This document shows positions 26,728 to 36,128 of a stretch of DNA of 64,000 nt, one piece after another (positions within the stretch are counted from its first letter, which is position 1; every line of letters begins with the position of its first letter). The stretch comes from an uncultured Pseudoruegeria sp. (GTDB lineage Bacteria > Pseudomonadota > Alphaproteobacteria > Rhodobacterales > Rhodobacteraceae). Below the pieces are notes generated by a model. It did no database searches. It saw only the letters and a program-made list of their open reading frames with translations, and was not told the origin of the DNA. Both the position numbers and the translations under genes were made by a program. The stretch spans positions 496,001 to 560,000 of the forward strand of contig CANMJD010000002.1 of the NCBI GenBank assembly GCA_947498155.1, in the 5' to 3' direction.

Positions 26728-27160
26728 AGCTAACTAAGAGCGACTCCGGCAGAAGCGCGGTCAACCACGCCTCATAATGGGGCCCAAAGGCCGCGAGATG
26801 CGACAATCGCTCGGGGCCATCCGCCATCCAATAGGCCGCGTCGCAACTGCCGCGTCCCCCAATCTTGGGGAAGAGGTAAGCGCAGCCCAAGTAGGCACCT
26901 GAGCGATCTCTGATCACCCAAGCGTAGGACCTTTTGGCGGTGAATTCGCGGTGATGCCAGTGTAGGTCAATCAAGTTATCCTGAAAGGTAAGCCCCTCTG
27001 GCCAATCCTGCCCGAACAGGCCCTGCAGCACGGATTGAGAGCGGGTAACCGCCTCGAAATCTGTCTCGACATCTGCTGCCGTCAGCACATCAAGGTGGTA
27101 GTCACCCAACGCGATGGATGTTGGCACTTCCAAAGCTTCAAAATCAGGATGCGGCTCCAT
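26705..27160 (-). CDS. GNAT-like N-acetyltransferase domain protein
   Basis: A 151-residue protein with acetyltransferase-like segments: an N-terminal LDVLTAADVETDFEAV, a central YAWVIRDRSGAYLGCAYLFP (the usual beta4-beta5 region) and a C-terminal FGPHYEAWL. The ATG at 27160 lies one base past the stop of the oxygenase gene (TAG-C-ATG), so it is translationally coupled to it. The classic acetyl-CoA loop (R/Q-x-x-G-x-G/A) is weak, so activity is uncertain. It may act on the product of the oxygenase. Confidence 0.55.
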   Translation of the reverse strand: MEPHPDFEALEVPTSIALGDYHLDVLTAADVETDFEAVTRSQSVLQGLFGQDWPEGLTFQDNLIDLHWHHREFTAKRSYAWVIRDRSGAYLGCAYLFPKIGGRGSCDAAYWMADGPERLSHLAAFGPHYEAWLTALLPESLLVSFKSNAHL

Positions 27161-27161
27161 G

Positions 27162-28232
27162 CTATGATGCGGGCTCTTTGGCTTCGCGGGCGAATGGGCT
27201 TTCTTCCAAAACCTCGTAATCTGGTGTGAAAACGCCGTTAGCTTTTGCATCTGCCATATAGCGGAATGTGTTCACGGACATGCGCATCAGATGTTCGCCC
27301 GCCTTCATTGGCGGATACTTGGCAATGGTTTCCTGTGTACGAAACTTTTCCAACGGTTCAACGACGGCGTCATAGTCTAGTCCGAAGAACAACGGCATCG
27401 AATAGCGCTCTTTGCCTGTATTCACGACCCGATGCTGCGTCGACTTAAACTGGCCACCTGACCATGTCTCAAATATGTCGCCAATATTCACGATGAAAGT
27501 GCCCGGAATCGGCGGCGCCTCGATCCAGACATCATCCGCGTTCATCACCTGTAGACCGGGCGCACCCTGCATTAGGATAGTGAAACATTCGAAATCCGAG
27601 TGAGCCGAGATACCGGTCACATCCTTTGTTTGGGGCATATCGTTTTCGATATACCTCAGAAGACGGAGTTGGGACGTGGGACATGTGATATGACGCGTCA
27701 GATGTTCTGCGGGGACGCCAAGCTCTAGCGCCAAGGCGTCCAGCATGCGCAGTCCAAGATTGAAGATGCCATCATAGTACCCCGAAATAGTGTCCTTCCA
27801 TCCGGGCAGATCTGGCCAGACATTGGGGCCGGTCATGCGCCAGCCGGCAACATAGTCGGGGTGATCAGCGGGGGCCTCAAAAGACATATCCCAGGCTTCG
27901 TTGAAGTTGATGATCTTGGGGAACTTTGTTCCATTTTCCTCAAACGGTACGTAGCCTCGGTGGTTCGTGGTGAAACCGGACCAGTACTTCATTTTGAAGC
28001 TGCGCGGCATTTCGTGAAACTGTTTAGAGGCTGCAAAGGCAGCGTCCATGAGCGTCTGCGGAACACCATGCCCCGTGATGTAGAAAAACCCCGACGTGCG
28101 GGCTGCAACGCCAAGGGCGCGGGCGACCTTGGCCTTTTGGTCGAGGTTGTCAGAGAAAAGCCCCGACAAATCGATAACTGGCAGCGTGGCATCATCCACA
28201 GTGAGCGCTTTGAGTTCCTGAGTTTCTGACAT
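27162..28232 (-). CDS. 2-oxoglutarate/Fe(II) oxygenase, isopenicillin N synthase-like
   Basis: Cytosolic dioxygenase of 356 residues. An N-terminal DIOX_N region (LPVIDLSGL, FFYITGHGVP) precedes the double-stranded beta-helix. The iron triad is His211 and Asp213 (SAHSDFE) with His267 (QHRVV), and Arg276 in ERYSMP would bind 2-oxoglutarate. The family includes ethylene-forming, gibberellin and uncharacterised amine oxygenases. It is divergent from a spermidine/putrescine-type ABC operon, so an imported nitrogenous compound is a likely substrate. Confidence 0.85.
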   Translation of the reverse strand: MSETQELKALTVDDATLPVIDLSGLFSDNLDQKAKVARALGVAARTSGFFYITGHGVPQTLMDAAFAASKQFHEMPRSFKMKYWSGFTTNHRGYVPFEENGTKFPKIINFNEAWDMSFEAPADHPDYVAGWRMTGPNVWPDLPGWKDTISGYYDGIFNLGLRMLDALALELGVPAEHLTRHITCPTSQLRLLRYIENDMPQTKDVTGISAHSDFECFTILMQGAPGLQVMNADDVWIEAPPIPGTFIVNIGDIFETWSGGQFKSTQHRVVNTGKERYSMPLFFGLDYDAVVEPLEKFRTQETIAKYPPMKAGEHLMRMSVNTFRYMADAKANGVFTPDYEVLEESPFAREAKEPAS

Positions 28233-28358
28233 GATTTTCCCAATTTTGGCTACCAGATCAGCATGCGATAATATTTGGTTAAGACGACTCCCTTTTGACT
28301 AAGAAAACATATCCAAACTGCTTGAATGTTCAAATTTTAATCAGCTGCCAGCACCGTT

Positions 28359-28374
28359 TGATCAATTTCGATCA
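28359..28374. promoter_or_regulatory. inverted repeat upstream of the polyamine-type ABC operon
   Basis: TGATC-N6-GATCA lies ~110 bp before the binding-protein start, in the 250-bp space shared with the divergent oxygenase gene. It is a candidate operator, but no regulator gene is adjacent. Confidence 0.3.
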
Positions 28375-28482
28375 CTTGCATTGACCAAAATCCGCTCTGC
28401 GCGCGCAATGATTCCCAGAAGGCCTCTCGGAACGGGGTGAATTTAAACGGGAAGGCGACTCAGCACGCCGAAAGGGAAACCA

Positions 28483-29553
28483 ATGTTAAAAATGAACAGA
28501 CGTACACTTCTGAAATCAGGTGCAGCCAGCATCGCCGCATCGGGCTTGGCAACACCATTGATCGCGCAAAGCCGAAGCTTGAAAGTTGGTTCGTATGGCG
28601 GTTATTTCGAAGATAGCTTCAAGTCATTCGTTTACCCAGAATTCACGGCAGCCACAGGGATAGAAGTTGAAAGCGTGACGCAGCCGAACTCTGCCGACTG
28701 GCTGGTGACGATGCAGCAGGCTGCCTCTGCTGGTACGGTGCCTACTGATATCTCTTTGTATGGGCGTCAGCAGATGATCAAGGCCAGCCGCATCGGTGGC
28801 CTGATTGCGCCGCTGAATATGTCGGCGATCGGCAATGCCAGCAATCTGGATAGCTATTTCGTTTTCGAAGGTCCCGACGGTCCTCAGGGTGTTGGCGCGA
28901 TGTCATGGTTCACCGCGATGGTGTTCAACCCTAATGAGGTAGAGACCCCCGCAAGCTGGGCTGACTTCTGGGACACGGATACGTTCGAAGCATCGCTTGG
29001 CTTGAGCAACGTTTATTCTTCGGGTCTGCTGGATATTACCTCTGCTACTTTCTTTGAAGGTGAAGCGACGATGATGTCGGACGAAGGGATTTTGGCGATC
29101 ATCGATAAAGTTCGCGAAATCAAGCCGAATGTGACTCTGTGGTGGAATGCAGAAAGCCAGATGGAGCAGGGTATGAAGAATGGTGATGTGATTGGCGGTC
29201 AGTACTATCTTGATGTAGCCAACCTGATGGCCTTAGACGGTTTCCCCATTCAGCCGACTTTCCCTAAGGAAGGGAACCTGCAGGATTACGGTTCTTGGTG
29301 CTTGTCCGAGGGTTCGGAAAAATCCGAGGAAGCCGCGGAGTTCATGAATTTCTCTAGCGATCCGGCAACCCAAGCATTGATGAGCCGCAAGATTGGGACG
29401 GCGCCTTTGGTAGATCAATCCGCAACTGATCTGACTGATGAAGAATTTGCCTTTGTTTCGGGCTCGCCATCAATCAAGCCTGCCTATGAGGCCTATCTTG
29501 ATAATGAGACCTTCATCAAGGAAAGCTGGGACAAGATGCTGGCGGAATCCTAG
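28483..29553 (+). CDS. ABC binding protein, spermidine/putrescine type
   Basis: A 356-residue periplasmic receptor (SBP_bac_8 fold). The N-terminus has a twin-arginine-like leader (MNRRTLLKSGAASIAAS) with cleavage near LIAQS, so it may be exported folded. The mature start LKVGSYGGYFEDSFKSFVYP is typical of PotD/PotF-like receptors. It heads an operon of binding protein, ATPase, two permeases, a cysteine hydrolase and an unknown protein. The ligand is probably a cationic amine or guanidino compound, but this is inferred from family. Confidence 0.85.
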   Translation: MLKMNRRTLLKSGAASIAASGLATPLIAQSRSLKVGSYGGYFEDSFKSFVYPEFTAATGIEVESVTQPNSADWLVTMQQAASAGTVPTDISLYGRQQMIKASRIGGLIAPLNMSAIGNASNLDSYFVFEGPDGPQGVGAMSWFTAMVFNPNEVETPASWADFWDTDTFEASLGLSNVYSSGLLDITSATFFEGEATMMSDEGILAIIDKVREIKPNVTLWWNAESQMEQGMKNGDVIGGQYYLDVANLMALDGFPIQPTFPKEGNLQDYGSWCLSEGSEKSEEAAEFMNFSSDPATQALMSRKIGTAPLVDQSATDLTDEEFAFVSGSPSIKPAYEAYLDNETFIKESWDKMLAES

Positions 29554-29559
29554 GCGCGT

Positions 29560-30609
29560 ATGACTGATTTGGTCCTGTCGGGTGTTTCCAAGACGTTCGG
29601 AAACACGCGTGCCGTTGAACCCACTGATTTGACCTTTGCCAAAGGTCAATTGACGGCCTTGCTTGGGCCGTCAGGGTGCGGGAAAACAACGCTGTTGCGT
29701 ATGATTGCCGGATTGGAAAACCCGACCCGCGGCCAGATTAAGCTAGGGAATGACAACATCACGGATTTACCTGCCCATAAGCGTAAATTTGGGATGGTGT
29801 TCCAAAGTTTTGCCCTGTTTCCGCACTATACCGTGCGCGAAAATGTTGCTTACTCGTTGATCATCGGCGGAATGTCGAAACCGAAGGCGCTGGAAAAAGC
29901 CGAGAGCTTGCTAGCCACTGTGCAGCTGAACGGTTTTGGCGATCGCCGCGTTGGTGAACTGTCAGGGGGGCAACGTCAGCGTGTGGCGATTGCCCGGGCT
30001 TTGGCGCAAGAACCGAAAGTATTCTTGCTGGATGAACCGATGTCCGCTTTGGATGCTAAATTGCGTGAAGATATGCAGGTCGAACTGCGCCTTTTGCAAC
30101 AACGGCTGGGGATCACAACCATCGTCGTCACCCATGATCAGCGCGAAGCCATGACGATGGCAGACACTATTGTCGTCATGTCGAATGGGCGTGTTGAACA
30201 GGTCGCGCCGCCGCAAGAAGTCTACCACCGTCCAAAAAATGCCTTTGTCGCTGATTTCATCGGCAAGGCGAATTTCTTTGATGGATTGTATAAGTCGGGA
30301 GGTGTCATGATCGGGCCGCAAACCTTGGATGCGCCGGCCAATTTTACGCCCGACAGCCCTGTGCGACTTGCAATTCGCCCGGAAAGCGCCTGCCTTGCGA
30401 CGGAACCCGGACAAAACCGTATTCCGGCGGTAGTCGGATTTGTGCGTGATCTCGGCCCCGTGCGGGAATACCATTTGATCACTGATATTGGTCCGATCAT
30501 CGTTGAATATGCCGCTGGGTCCGACGAACAGAAACTGACGGCAGGTGACAAGACATTGGTGCACTTGCCCGCTGATGCGTTGCGGGTCTACCCGCGCACA
30601 GCGGCATGA
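29560..30609 (+). CDS. ABC ATPase, PotA type
   Basis: A 349-residue ATP-binding subunit: Walker A GPSGCGKTT (~36-44), Q-loop VFQSFALFP, signature [15 protein letters not shown], Walker B VFLLDEPMSALD, and a C-terminal TOBE/OB regulatory region (~240-349). It starts 6 nt after the receptor gene and overlaps the first permease by 4 nt. It powers import by the two following permeases. Confidence 0.92.
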   Translation: MTDLVLSGVSKTFGNTRAVEPTDLTFAKGQLTALLGPSGCGKTTLLRMIAGLENPTRGQIKLGNDNITDLPAHKRKFGMVFQSFALFPHYTVRENVAYSLIIGGMSKPKALEKAESLLATVQLNGFGDRRVGELSGGQRQRVAIARALAQEPKVFLLDEPMSALDAKLREDMQVELRLLQQRLGITTIVVTHDQREAMTMADTIVVMSNGRVEQVAPPQEVYHRPKNAFVADFIGKANFFDGLYKSGGVMIGPQTLDAPANFTPDSPVRLAIRPESACLATEPGQNRIPAVVGFVRDLGPVREYHLITDIGPIIVEYAAGSDEQKLTAGDKTLVHLPADALRVYPRTAA

Positions 30610-31586
30610 CAGTGGCCCATGACATTGACGTCGCCGCAGACAGCCCTGCGAAGGCCAAGCCCGGGCTAACCCGAAAAGGCGCTCTTTACGGGGTGCTAAG
30701 TGCCTTGATGGTCGTCTTCTGCGTGGTCCCGTTCATATTGGTGATCGTGATTTCCTTCGGCCGCAAGGTAGAGGGCGCCGCGTGGGTCTGGGGCTTTACC
30801 TTTGAGAACTATCAACGGTTTTTTGTCGGGACCCTTTGGCCGGATGAAGTCACCTTTCTCTACCTGCAACAACTGGGATATTCGTTTTACTTCGCAATCG
30901 TCGCCTCGTTGCTTGCCGTTATGACGGCTTTGCCTTTTACCTTGTTGCTTACCCGGCTCAACCGCCGCTCTCAGGCGATCTGGTTGGTATTCATCTTGTC
31001 GTCTTTGTCGATGTCGGAAGTGTTTATCGTCATGGGCTGGGACATTTTGTTGTCGAACAATTCAGGCTTGCCAAAGCTGTTTCAGGTCACTGGCACGACC
31101 CAATGGTTAAAGGATGTGGGATGGTTCCAAACCCTGCGAGACATCGGCCTGGCCAACCCGCGCAACGTAAAGTTCAAACCCTCTGAATTCGCAACGATCC
31201 TCACGATGAGCTATCTTGTCTGGCCCTATGCGGTAATCCTGCTGTATCCGGCCTTATCCCGGCTTGACCCATCATTGTCAGAGGCGGCGCGCACGATGGG
31301 CGCAAGCCGCTGGACGGTCACACGGACCGTGACGCTCCCCTCGATCCGCTTGCCATTGATGGGAACAACTTTGCTGTTATTCGTCTTCTTACTGGGAAGC
31401 TATGTCACCATCAGCGTGTTCGCGACGCCGGACAAACAAACCACAGCGGTAGCGATCTATTCCAACATTCGTGGATCAAACCTGAACGCACCTTTTGGGT
31501 CGGCGCAGGCGGTGATCCTGCTGATTTCGGCGAGCGTCTGTCTGTATTTCGGTCACCTTCTAAACCGTAAAGCCGAGGCGCGCTGA
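30606..31586 (+). CDS. ABC permease, PotB type
   Basis: Membrane subunit of 326 residues with six predicted helices. The EAA coupling loop reads EAARTMGASRWTVTRTVTLP near residue 225. A large periplasmic loop between the first helices contains LFQVTGTTQWLKDVG. The start overlaps the ATPase stop (ATGA). It pairs with the next gene. Confidence 0.9.
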   Translation: MTVAHDIDVAADSPAKAKPGLTRKGALYGVLSALMVVFCVVPFILVIVISFGRKVEGAAWVWGFTFENYQRFFVGTLWPDEVTFLYLQQLGYSFYFAIVASLLAVMTALPFTLLLTRLNRRSQAIWLVFILSSLSMSEVFIVMGWDILLSNNSGLPKLFQVTGTTQWLKDVGWFQTLRDIGLANPRNVKFKPSEFATILTMSYLVWPYAVILLYPALSRLDPSLSEAARTMGASRWTVTRTVTLPSIRLPLMGTTLLLFVFLLGSYVTISVFATPDKQTTAVAIYSNIRGSNLNAPFGSAQAVILLISASVCLYFGHLLNRKAEAR

Positions 31587-32383
31587 TGCGGATAGGCGGA
31601 CATATCTTCATGGCGCTTGCCGCGCTTGTCTTGGCTTTGCCCATTATCGTGGTATGCGCCGCCGCGCTGAATGGGGGGCGGAGCATGTTCTTCCCACCAC
31701 GAGACCCGACACTGGCGCGCTTCGGCGAGTTCTTTGTCTCGGAACCGGTCTGGACAAATGCGCTGGCCAATTCGAGCATCGTTGCCTTTGGGGCCGCAAC
31801 ATTGGCCGTCTTGATCGCTTGGCCTGTTGCCTATTTGCTTTGGTCGTCAGGGTCGAAACTGTCCAAGGTGCTGGCAGGTCTTGGATCTTTGCCTTTTGCG
31901 GTTCCACCGATTGTCATCGGCGTGGGACTAGGGTTCTTTTGGGCGTTTACCGGCGGTTTGGGGCATGTCTGGTCTGGGGTGATCAGCCATGCAATCTTGC
32001 TGATGGCATTACCTTTGGTGACGATCTCTATTGGTTTGCAATCCATCGACCGGTCGCATCTGGACGCCGCGGCAACCATGGGTGCGACGGAACAAATCGC
32101 CTTTCGCACAGTCGTTCTGCCTCAAACCATACCCTACACGATCTCGGGCTTTTTCTTTGTGTTGGTGCTGTCGTTCAACGAATTCATCGTGATTTTCTTT
32201 GTCTCGGCGTCGTCCTATGCGACGGTCACGCTACAAATCTTCAACTCTCTGCGCAATGGATATACGCCCACAATGGCTGTGGCAGCGATCACATTCCTTG
32301 TGGTTTCTATCCTTGTCTTTGCCGCGGTCGCCCGTTGGGGTGACTTGCCGCGTCTGATGGGCGCAGATCAATCCAAAAATTAG
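31586..32383 (+). CDS. ABC permease, PotC type
   Basis: Second membrane subunit, 265 residues and six helices, with the coupling loop DAAATMGATEQIAFRTVVLP. It shares one base with the preceding stop (TGATG). With the PotB-like protein it forms the translocation pore. Confidence 0.9.
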   Translation: MRIGGHIFMALAALVLALPIIVVCAAALNGGRSMFFPPRDPTLARFGEFFVSEPVWTNALANSSIVAFGAATLAVLIAWPVAYLLWSSGSKLSKVLAGLGSLPFAVPPIVIGVGLGFFWAFTGGLGHVWSGVISHAILLMALPLVTISIGLQSIDRSHLDAAATMGATEQIAFRTVVLPQTIPYTISGFFFVLVLSFNEFIVIFFVSASSYATVTLQIFNSLRNGYTPTMAVAAITFLVVSILVFAAVARWGDLPRLMGADQSKN

Positions 32384-32402
32384 TTCGAAGGACCCTGAAA
32401 CT

Positions 32403-33020
32403 ATGCCCAAGCAACCTATGATCGTCGGAAACCCTGTGTTGATCGTCGTTGATATTCAAAAATCTGCCTTCATGCGCGACTATGATAACGGTATCCCGCG
32501 CATGCCCAACTACTACGACAATCTGGAGCGTGCTCGCAGCATGGTAGACGCCGCCCATGAGGCCGAAATTCCCATCATCTTCTTTCAAGAAATTCACCGC
32601 AAAGACCTGACCGACTATGGCCGAGAGTTGGACGGGGAGGAAGATATCCATTGCCTTGAAGGCCGTCCCGGCACGCCCGTTGCCGCCGAAGAAATGGATA
32701 TGCGCGATACAGATTATTTTATCCATAAACGCCGGTATTCGTGTTTTTTCGGAACCGAGCTTGAAATCTTGCTGAAAGGTCTGAAAGCGGACACTTTAAT
32801 CCTGGTGGGCGGGCTAACAAATGTATGCGTACACTATACCTTCGTTGATGGGCACCAGAGTGATTATTATTGCCGCGTTGCCAAAGACTGCGTCGCGGGC
32901 TCCTCTCAAGAGGCCCATGACGCGGCACTCAATGCCATGGAATATCTGCAAACTGGCGCTGTTCTACCAAGTTCTGATTTGATTGCGGGGATGCTTGGCC
33001 ACAAGCAGAACGCCGCTTGA
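32403..33020 (+). CDS. isochorismatase-fold cysteine hydrolase
   Basis: A 205-residue amide/urea-bond hydrolase. The catalytic set is visible as Asp17 (LIVVDIQK), Lys109 (FIHKRRYS) and Cys142 (LTNVCVHYT, with the conserved cis peptide before Val-Cys). Family members include N-carbamoylsarcosine amidase, nicotinamidase and biuret hydrolase. This one is the most divergent of the three such proteins in the window. Its place behind the PotABCD-like genes suggests it hydrolyses the imported compound, possibly releasing ammonia. Confidence 0.85.
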   Translation: MPKQPMIVGNPVLIVVDIQKSAFMRDYDNGIPRMPNYYDNLERARSMVDAAHEAEIPIIFFQEIHRKDLTDYGRELDGEEDIHCLEGRPGTPVAAEEMDMRDTDYFIHKRRYSCFFGTELEILLKGLKADTLILVGGLTNVCVHYTFVDGHQSDYYCRVAKDCVAGSSQEAHDAALNAMEYLQTGAVLPSSDLIAGMLGHKQNAA

Positions 33021-33748
33021 TCACTAAATACCACCTACAAGGTCACTGGAAACGGGACTGGATCAAGGCGCCTGGGTTTGAGGATGCCACAACCCGCGTC
33101 CATTGGCTGCAGGCCGGAGCGCTGTTCGCGGATTTGCGAATTCCATTGGAACGGCCGGACCTGACAGGTCTGTCCTGTTTGGCGGAATTGGATCCATCAG
33201 CCTTGCGCCGTCTGATGGATGCCGAAGGGTTCGCAGGCCACATCACCGTTGCCGACAGCCACTGCACTTGGCACCGCCAGATCAACTGGCATGGGGTGCC
33301 GGGGCAGGCAGATGTCGGGCAGATGTCATTTGATGAGACCTGTGGATTGATCGAAGACGGCGTTTTGGCAGAATACCGTGAGCTTTGGCAATCCGCCTCT
33401 CAATCGCCTCTGCGCGGCGCGCAGGTCAGCTGCGATGCAATGACCGGGGTGCTGATCGAAAATGAGGAAATCTTCTTGCTGGGCATTGGCCCAAACCCGC
33501 TTGGAACGACCGATGATCTAATTGCGAATCTGGAAAGCCGCACAGCAGAGCTCCCAGCACTGCAACAGCATTTCGCGAGCGAATATGTGCTGGGGACTTG
33601 GGACGGGGCATCAGGGATCGCAATGCTATCAACCAACCCGTTTCAAGAGGGGCAAGTGGTGCTAGAGCGCGGCGATGATCTGTATTGGCATAGCCAAGGC
33701 TTTGACGGGGCACAAAGCGCGAAGCGACTTGAGGTCAAAGGGGACTAG
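33017..33748 (+). CDS. hypothetical protein of an ABC/hydrolase operon
   Basis: A 243-residue, probably cytosolic protein. The start is TTG, overlapping the hydrolase stop (TTGA). It has an N-terminal LQGHWKRDWIKAPGFEDATT, then THRVHWLQAGALFADLRIP-like strands, a tryptophan/histidine-rich centre (HCTWHRQINWHG), and ends VKGD. Many beta-strand stretches and conserved-looking Trp residues suggest a barrel-like fold. No family was recognised. Coupling with the cysteine hydrolase points to the same substrate. Confidence 0.7.
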   Translation: MITKYHLQGHWKRDWIKAPGFEDATTRVHWLQAGALFADLRIPLERPDLTGLSCLAELDPSALRRLMDAEGFAGHITVADSHCTWHRQINWHGVPGQADVGQMSFDETCGLIEDGVLAEYRELWQSASQSPLRGAQVSCDAMTGVLIENEEIFLLGIGPNPLGTTDDLIANLESRTAELPALQQHFASEYVLGTWDGASGIAMLSTNPFQEGQVVLERGDDLYWHSQGFDGAQSAKRLEVKGD

Positions 33749-34854
33749 TCTGCCGGTGTCAGAGGTGACCGAAACGGCTGGTCGAGCCCCACGTAAGCCG
33801 GACCAAATGCTGCCAAGCCGCGCGCGGTTGTGAACTGACTGGGGGCCGGAAGGATCACAACGGCCACGCGCATGTCTCTCGTATAGTTGGGGTTTGAAAT
33901 CGGCATGCCGGTTTGCGTATCGATCAGACAGATCAGATCAGGAATGGTCGCATGCACCATACCGTCCAACCAGCCAATCATGTTTTCGTTCTTTAAGCTG
34001 ATGCGGTAGGTGTTGTTCTGATATTGGTCACTGCCAAGGATCGTGATGGACCCCAAGGTAAACCCTCCTTCCGTCCGCCAGTCGCAATCGCTGATCTGAC
34101 CTCGAAACATCACCGTACCACCGCCGGTCTTGGCCACCGCCTCAGCCGCGTCTTGGCCCTCCGCGCGCGCCTTGCGATGCGCACGTCCCATGGTTTGCGC
34201 CAGCGTGATCGTACCAGGAATAAGCGCATCACGGACATCCCCCACCGGCAGCGCATGATCTATTGCAGCAATATCGTTGCGGCTGACCACGGATAGGGCA
34301 CGGACGAGGGCCTCGGCCCGCAGGTCATCGTGAATGTTTTCCAGCAGCATCACCTCTCCAAATTCATTGGCGAGCACGATAGGTGCGGCTGGCAGGTCAT
34401 TGATGTAATAGGTGGAATGGGTGATCTCTGGCACGGCCCGTCCTGCAGGGTCTGCGTCGATGATCCTATGCCCGGACATCGCTGCTGCATAAAAGGCCAC
34501 GGCGGTGTTTGAGCCACCCAGCTCGCAGCACACCGTTCCATAAAATTCCTGCCCCAGATATTCCTGAAACCGCGCATAGGCCAAAAGGATAGCCGGCCCG
34601 TCGATCCGTGGCAGGCGGGCATAGGCTGCTTCTTCCTCGGGCGGGAGTGTCGATATCGCCCCCAGCATGTAGGGTGTGCAGATCATCGCGTCGGGTGGCG
34701 CGTCGTCTAGGGTGATCATGTCGAACGTCTTGCCTTTGGCCAAGGCATCGTCGATCAGGCCGATCCCCTCGGTCATGTCGCCGCCACCACCCGTACCTAG
34801 AATTGTGCAACCCATCAAAATATCAAGAAGGTCGTCCCGTGTGAGGGTTTTCAT
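33745..34854 (-). CDS. DUF917-domain protein (hydantoinase-subunit-like)
   Basis: A 369-residue cytosolic protein with the DUF917 hallmark ILGTGGGGD near residue 22 and GGGTVMFRG near the middle. DUF917 proteins occur near hydantoinases and in S-methyl-thiohydantoin desulfurases, which act on urea-like rings, but most members are uncharacterised. The ATG at 34854 matches the family start MKTLTRDDLLDIL. It follows the ureohydrolase gene with 13 nt between, in one operon, and its 3' end overlaps the convergent hypothetical gene by 4 nt. Confidence 0.8.
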   Translation of the reverse strand: MKTLTRDDLLDILMGCTILGTGGGGDMTEGIGLIDDALAKGKTFDMITLDDAPPDAMICTPYMLGAISTLPPEEEAAYARLPRIDGPAILLAYARFQEYLGQEFYGTVCCELGGSNTAVAFYAAAMSGHRIIDADPAGRAVPEITHSTYYINDLPAAPIVLANEFGEVMLLENIHDDLRAEALVRALSVVSRNDIAAIDHALPVGDVRDALIPGTITLAQTMGRAHRKARAEGQDAAEAVAKTGGGTVMFRGQISDCDWRTEGGFTLGSITILGSDQYQNNTYRISLKNENMIGWLDGMVHATIPDLICLIDTQTGMPISNPNYTRDMRVAVVILPAPSQFTTARGLAAFGPAYVGLDQPFRSPLTPAD

Positions 34855-34867
34855 GCCTGCGCATGCA

Positions 34868-35863
34868 TCATTCAGATGCCCTTTTGTGGTGAGTTTCTGC
34901 GAGCAGGCACAGGATTTCATAGGCAAGTGCAGCCCCGGCAAGCGACGTGACATCCCCAACGTCAAAAGGTGGGGAGACTTCGACAAGATCTGCACCGACA
35001 TAGTTCAGATCGCGCAATCCGCGCAGCAGGACCTGCGCCTGATGTGTGGTCATGCCTCCAATCTCCGGCGTACCCGTCCCTGGCGCATAAACCGGATCAA
35101 GGCTGTCGATATCATAGGTCAGATAGACAGGCATATCGCCAACCAGCTCTTTCGCCTCTGCTGCAATCGCAGCTGGCCCTTTTTCATGAAACTCTTCGCA
35201 GAACACGACGCGCATGCCTGAAGACGCCGAAAAATCCCATCCATCCGACGTATTCTGTGTGCCGCGAATGCCGATCTGGATGGTCTTCGTCGGATCAATC
35301 AGCCCTTCCTCTACCGCCCGGCGGAATGGGGCGCCGTGGTTGAACTTAGAGCCCTGAAAGCTGTCGGTTGTGTCCGCGTGTGCATCAACATGGATCAAAG
35401 CAACGGGTTCTTTTGCAATGGCGCGCAACAGGGGCAAGCTGATCGAATGATCGCCGCCAATCGCAAAGGGCAGCACCTCTGCCCCAAGTAGCATGTTGGC
35501 AAAAGCCTCAATTTCGTTGTGGCTCGCCTCGACCTCAAACATCCGGGTGAAAGGCACATCGCCCATATCCCTGATCTGTGCCAGTTCAAATGGGTTGATC
35601 CGGGTAGCGTGGTTGACGGCCCGCATCAGGCTGGATTGATTGCGCACTTCACGCGGCCCATGACGTGTGCCTGCGCGGTTTGTGAGCGCGCCATCATAGG
35701 GCACTCCGAACATGCCGATGTCGGCCTCTTCCAAAGTCTGTGCGATGGGCACCCGCATGAATGTAGCGATTTCTGTGAAGCGAGGCGCCAATTGGTTCGG
35801 CGTCGCAGGTGAGTTGAATTCCAATGCACTGTCCTTCCCTCTAGTCGCCAGCGGCTTTGACAT
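34868..35863 (-). CDS. arginase/agmatinase-family ureohydrolase
   Basis: A 331-residue binuclear-metal hydrolase. The ligand motifs are complete: GGDHS (His139), DAHAD (Asp160, His162, Asp164) and DIDSLDP (Asp251, Asp253). The family cleaves guanidino groups to urea plus an amine (agmatine, guanidinobutyrate, guanidinopropionate), and some members act on guanidine or metformin. The substrate loop cannot be assigned by eye. The ATG at 35863 is chosen; an in-frame extension to 35932 is possible. Its neighbours, an amine-type ABC importer and DUF917, fit a guanidino-compound pathway. Confidence 0.85.
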   Translation of the reverse strand: MSKPLATRGKDSALEFNSPATPNQLAPRFTEIATFMRVPIAQTLEEADIGMFGVPYDGALTNRAGTRHGPREVRNQSSLMRAVNHATRINPFELAQIRDMGDVPFTRMFEVEASHNEIEAFANMLLGAEVLPFAIGGDHSISLPLLRAIAKEPVALIHVDAHADTTDSFQGSKFNHGAPFRRAVEEGLIDPTKTIQIGIRGTQNTSDGWDFSASSGMRVVFCEEFHEKGPAAIAAEAKELVGDMPVYLTYDIDSLDPVYAPGTGTPEIGGMTTHQAQVLLRGLRDLNYVGADLVEVSPPFDVGDVTSLAGAALAYEILCLLAETHHKRASE

Positions 35864-36128
35864 TTCTTGTGCTGATCTGAGACTAAAACCCGCGCCAGTT
35901 CCACTACTGGTCGGCGAAATTAGCGCTTGCATAGCAAAACGATGCGTTCGGCGTGCGAGTGAGGTACCAAAGCTGCTTAAATTTTGAACTTAGTGCCTGA
36001 CTTGCTGCGTTACTTTCTTGGGTTGTCGTCGAAATGCTCAAAACGCTGGCAGAGGCATGTGCTGCACTTCAATGTATCAATTGGGTTCATCCGCGGCACA
36101 GGAAAAGCGCAAGGAGCGAAGAAACAAG

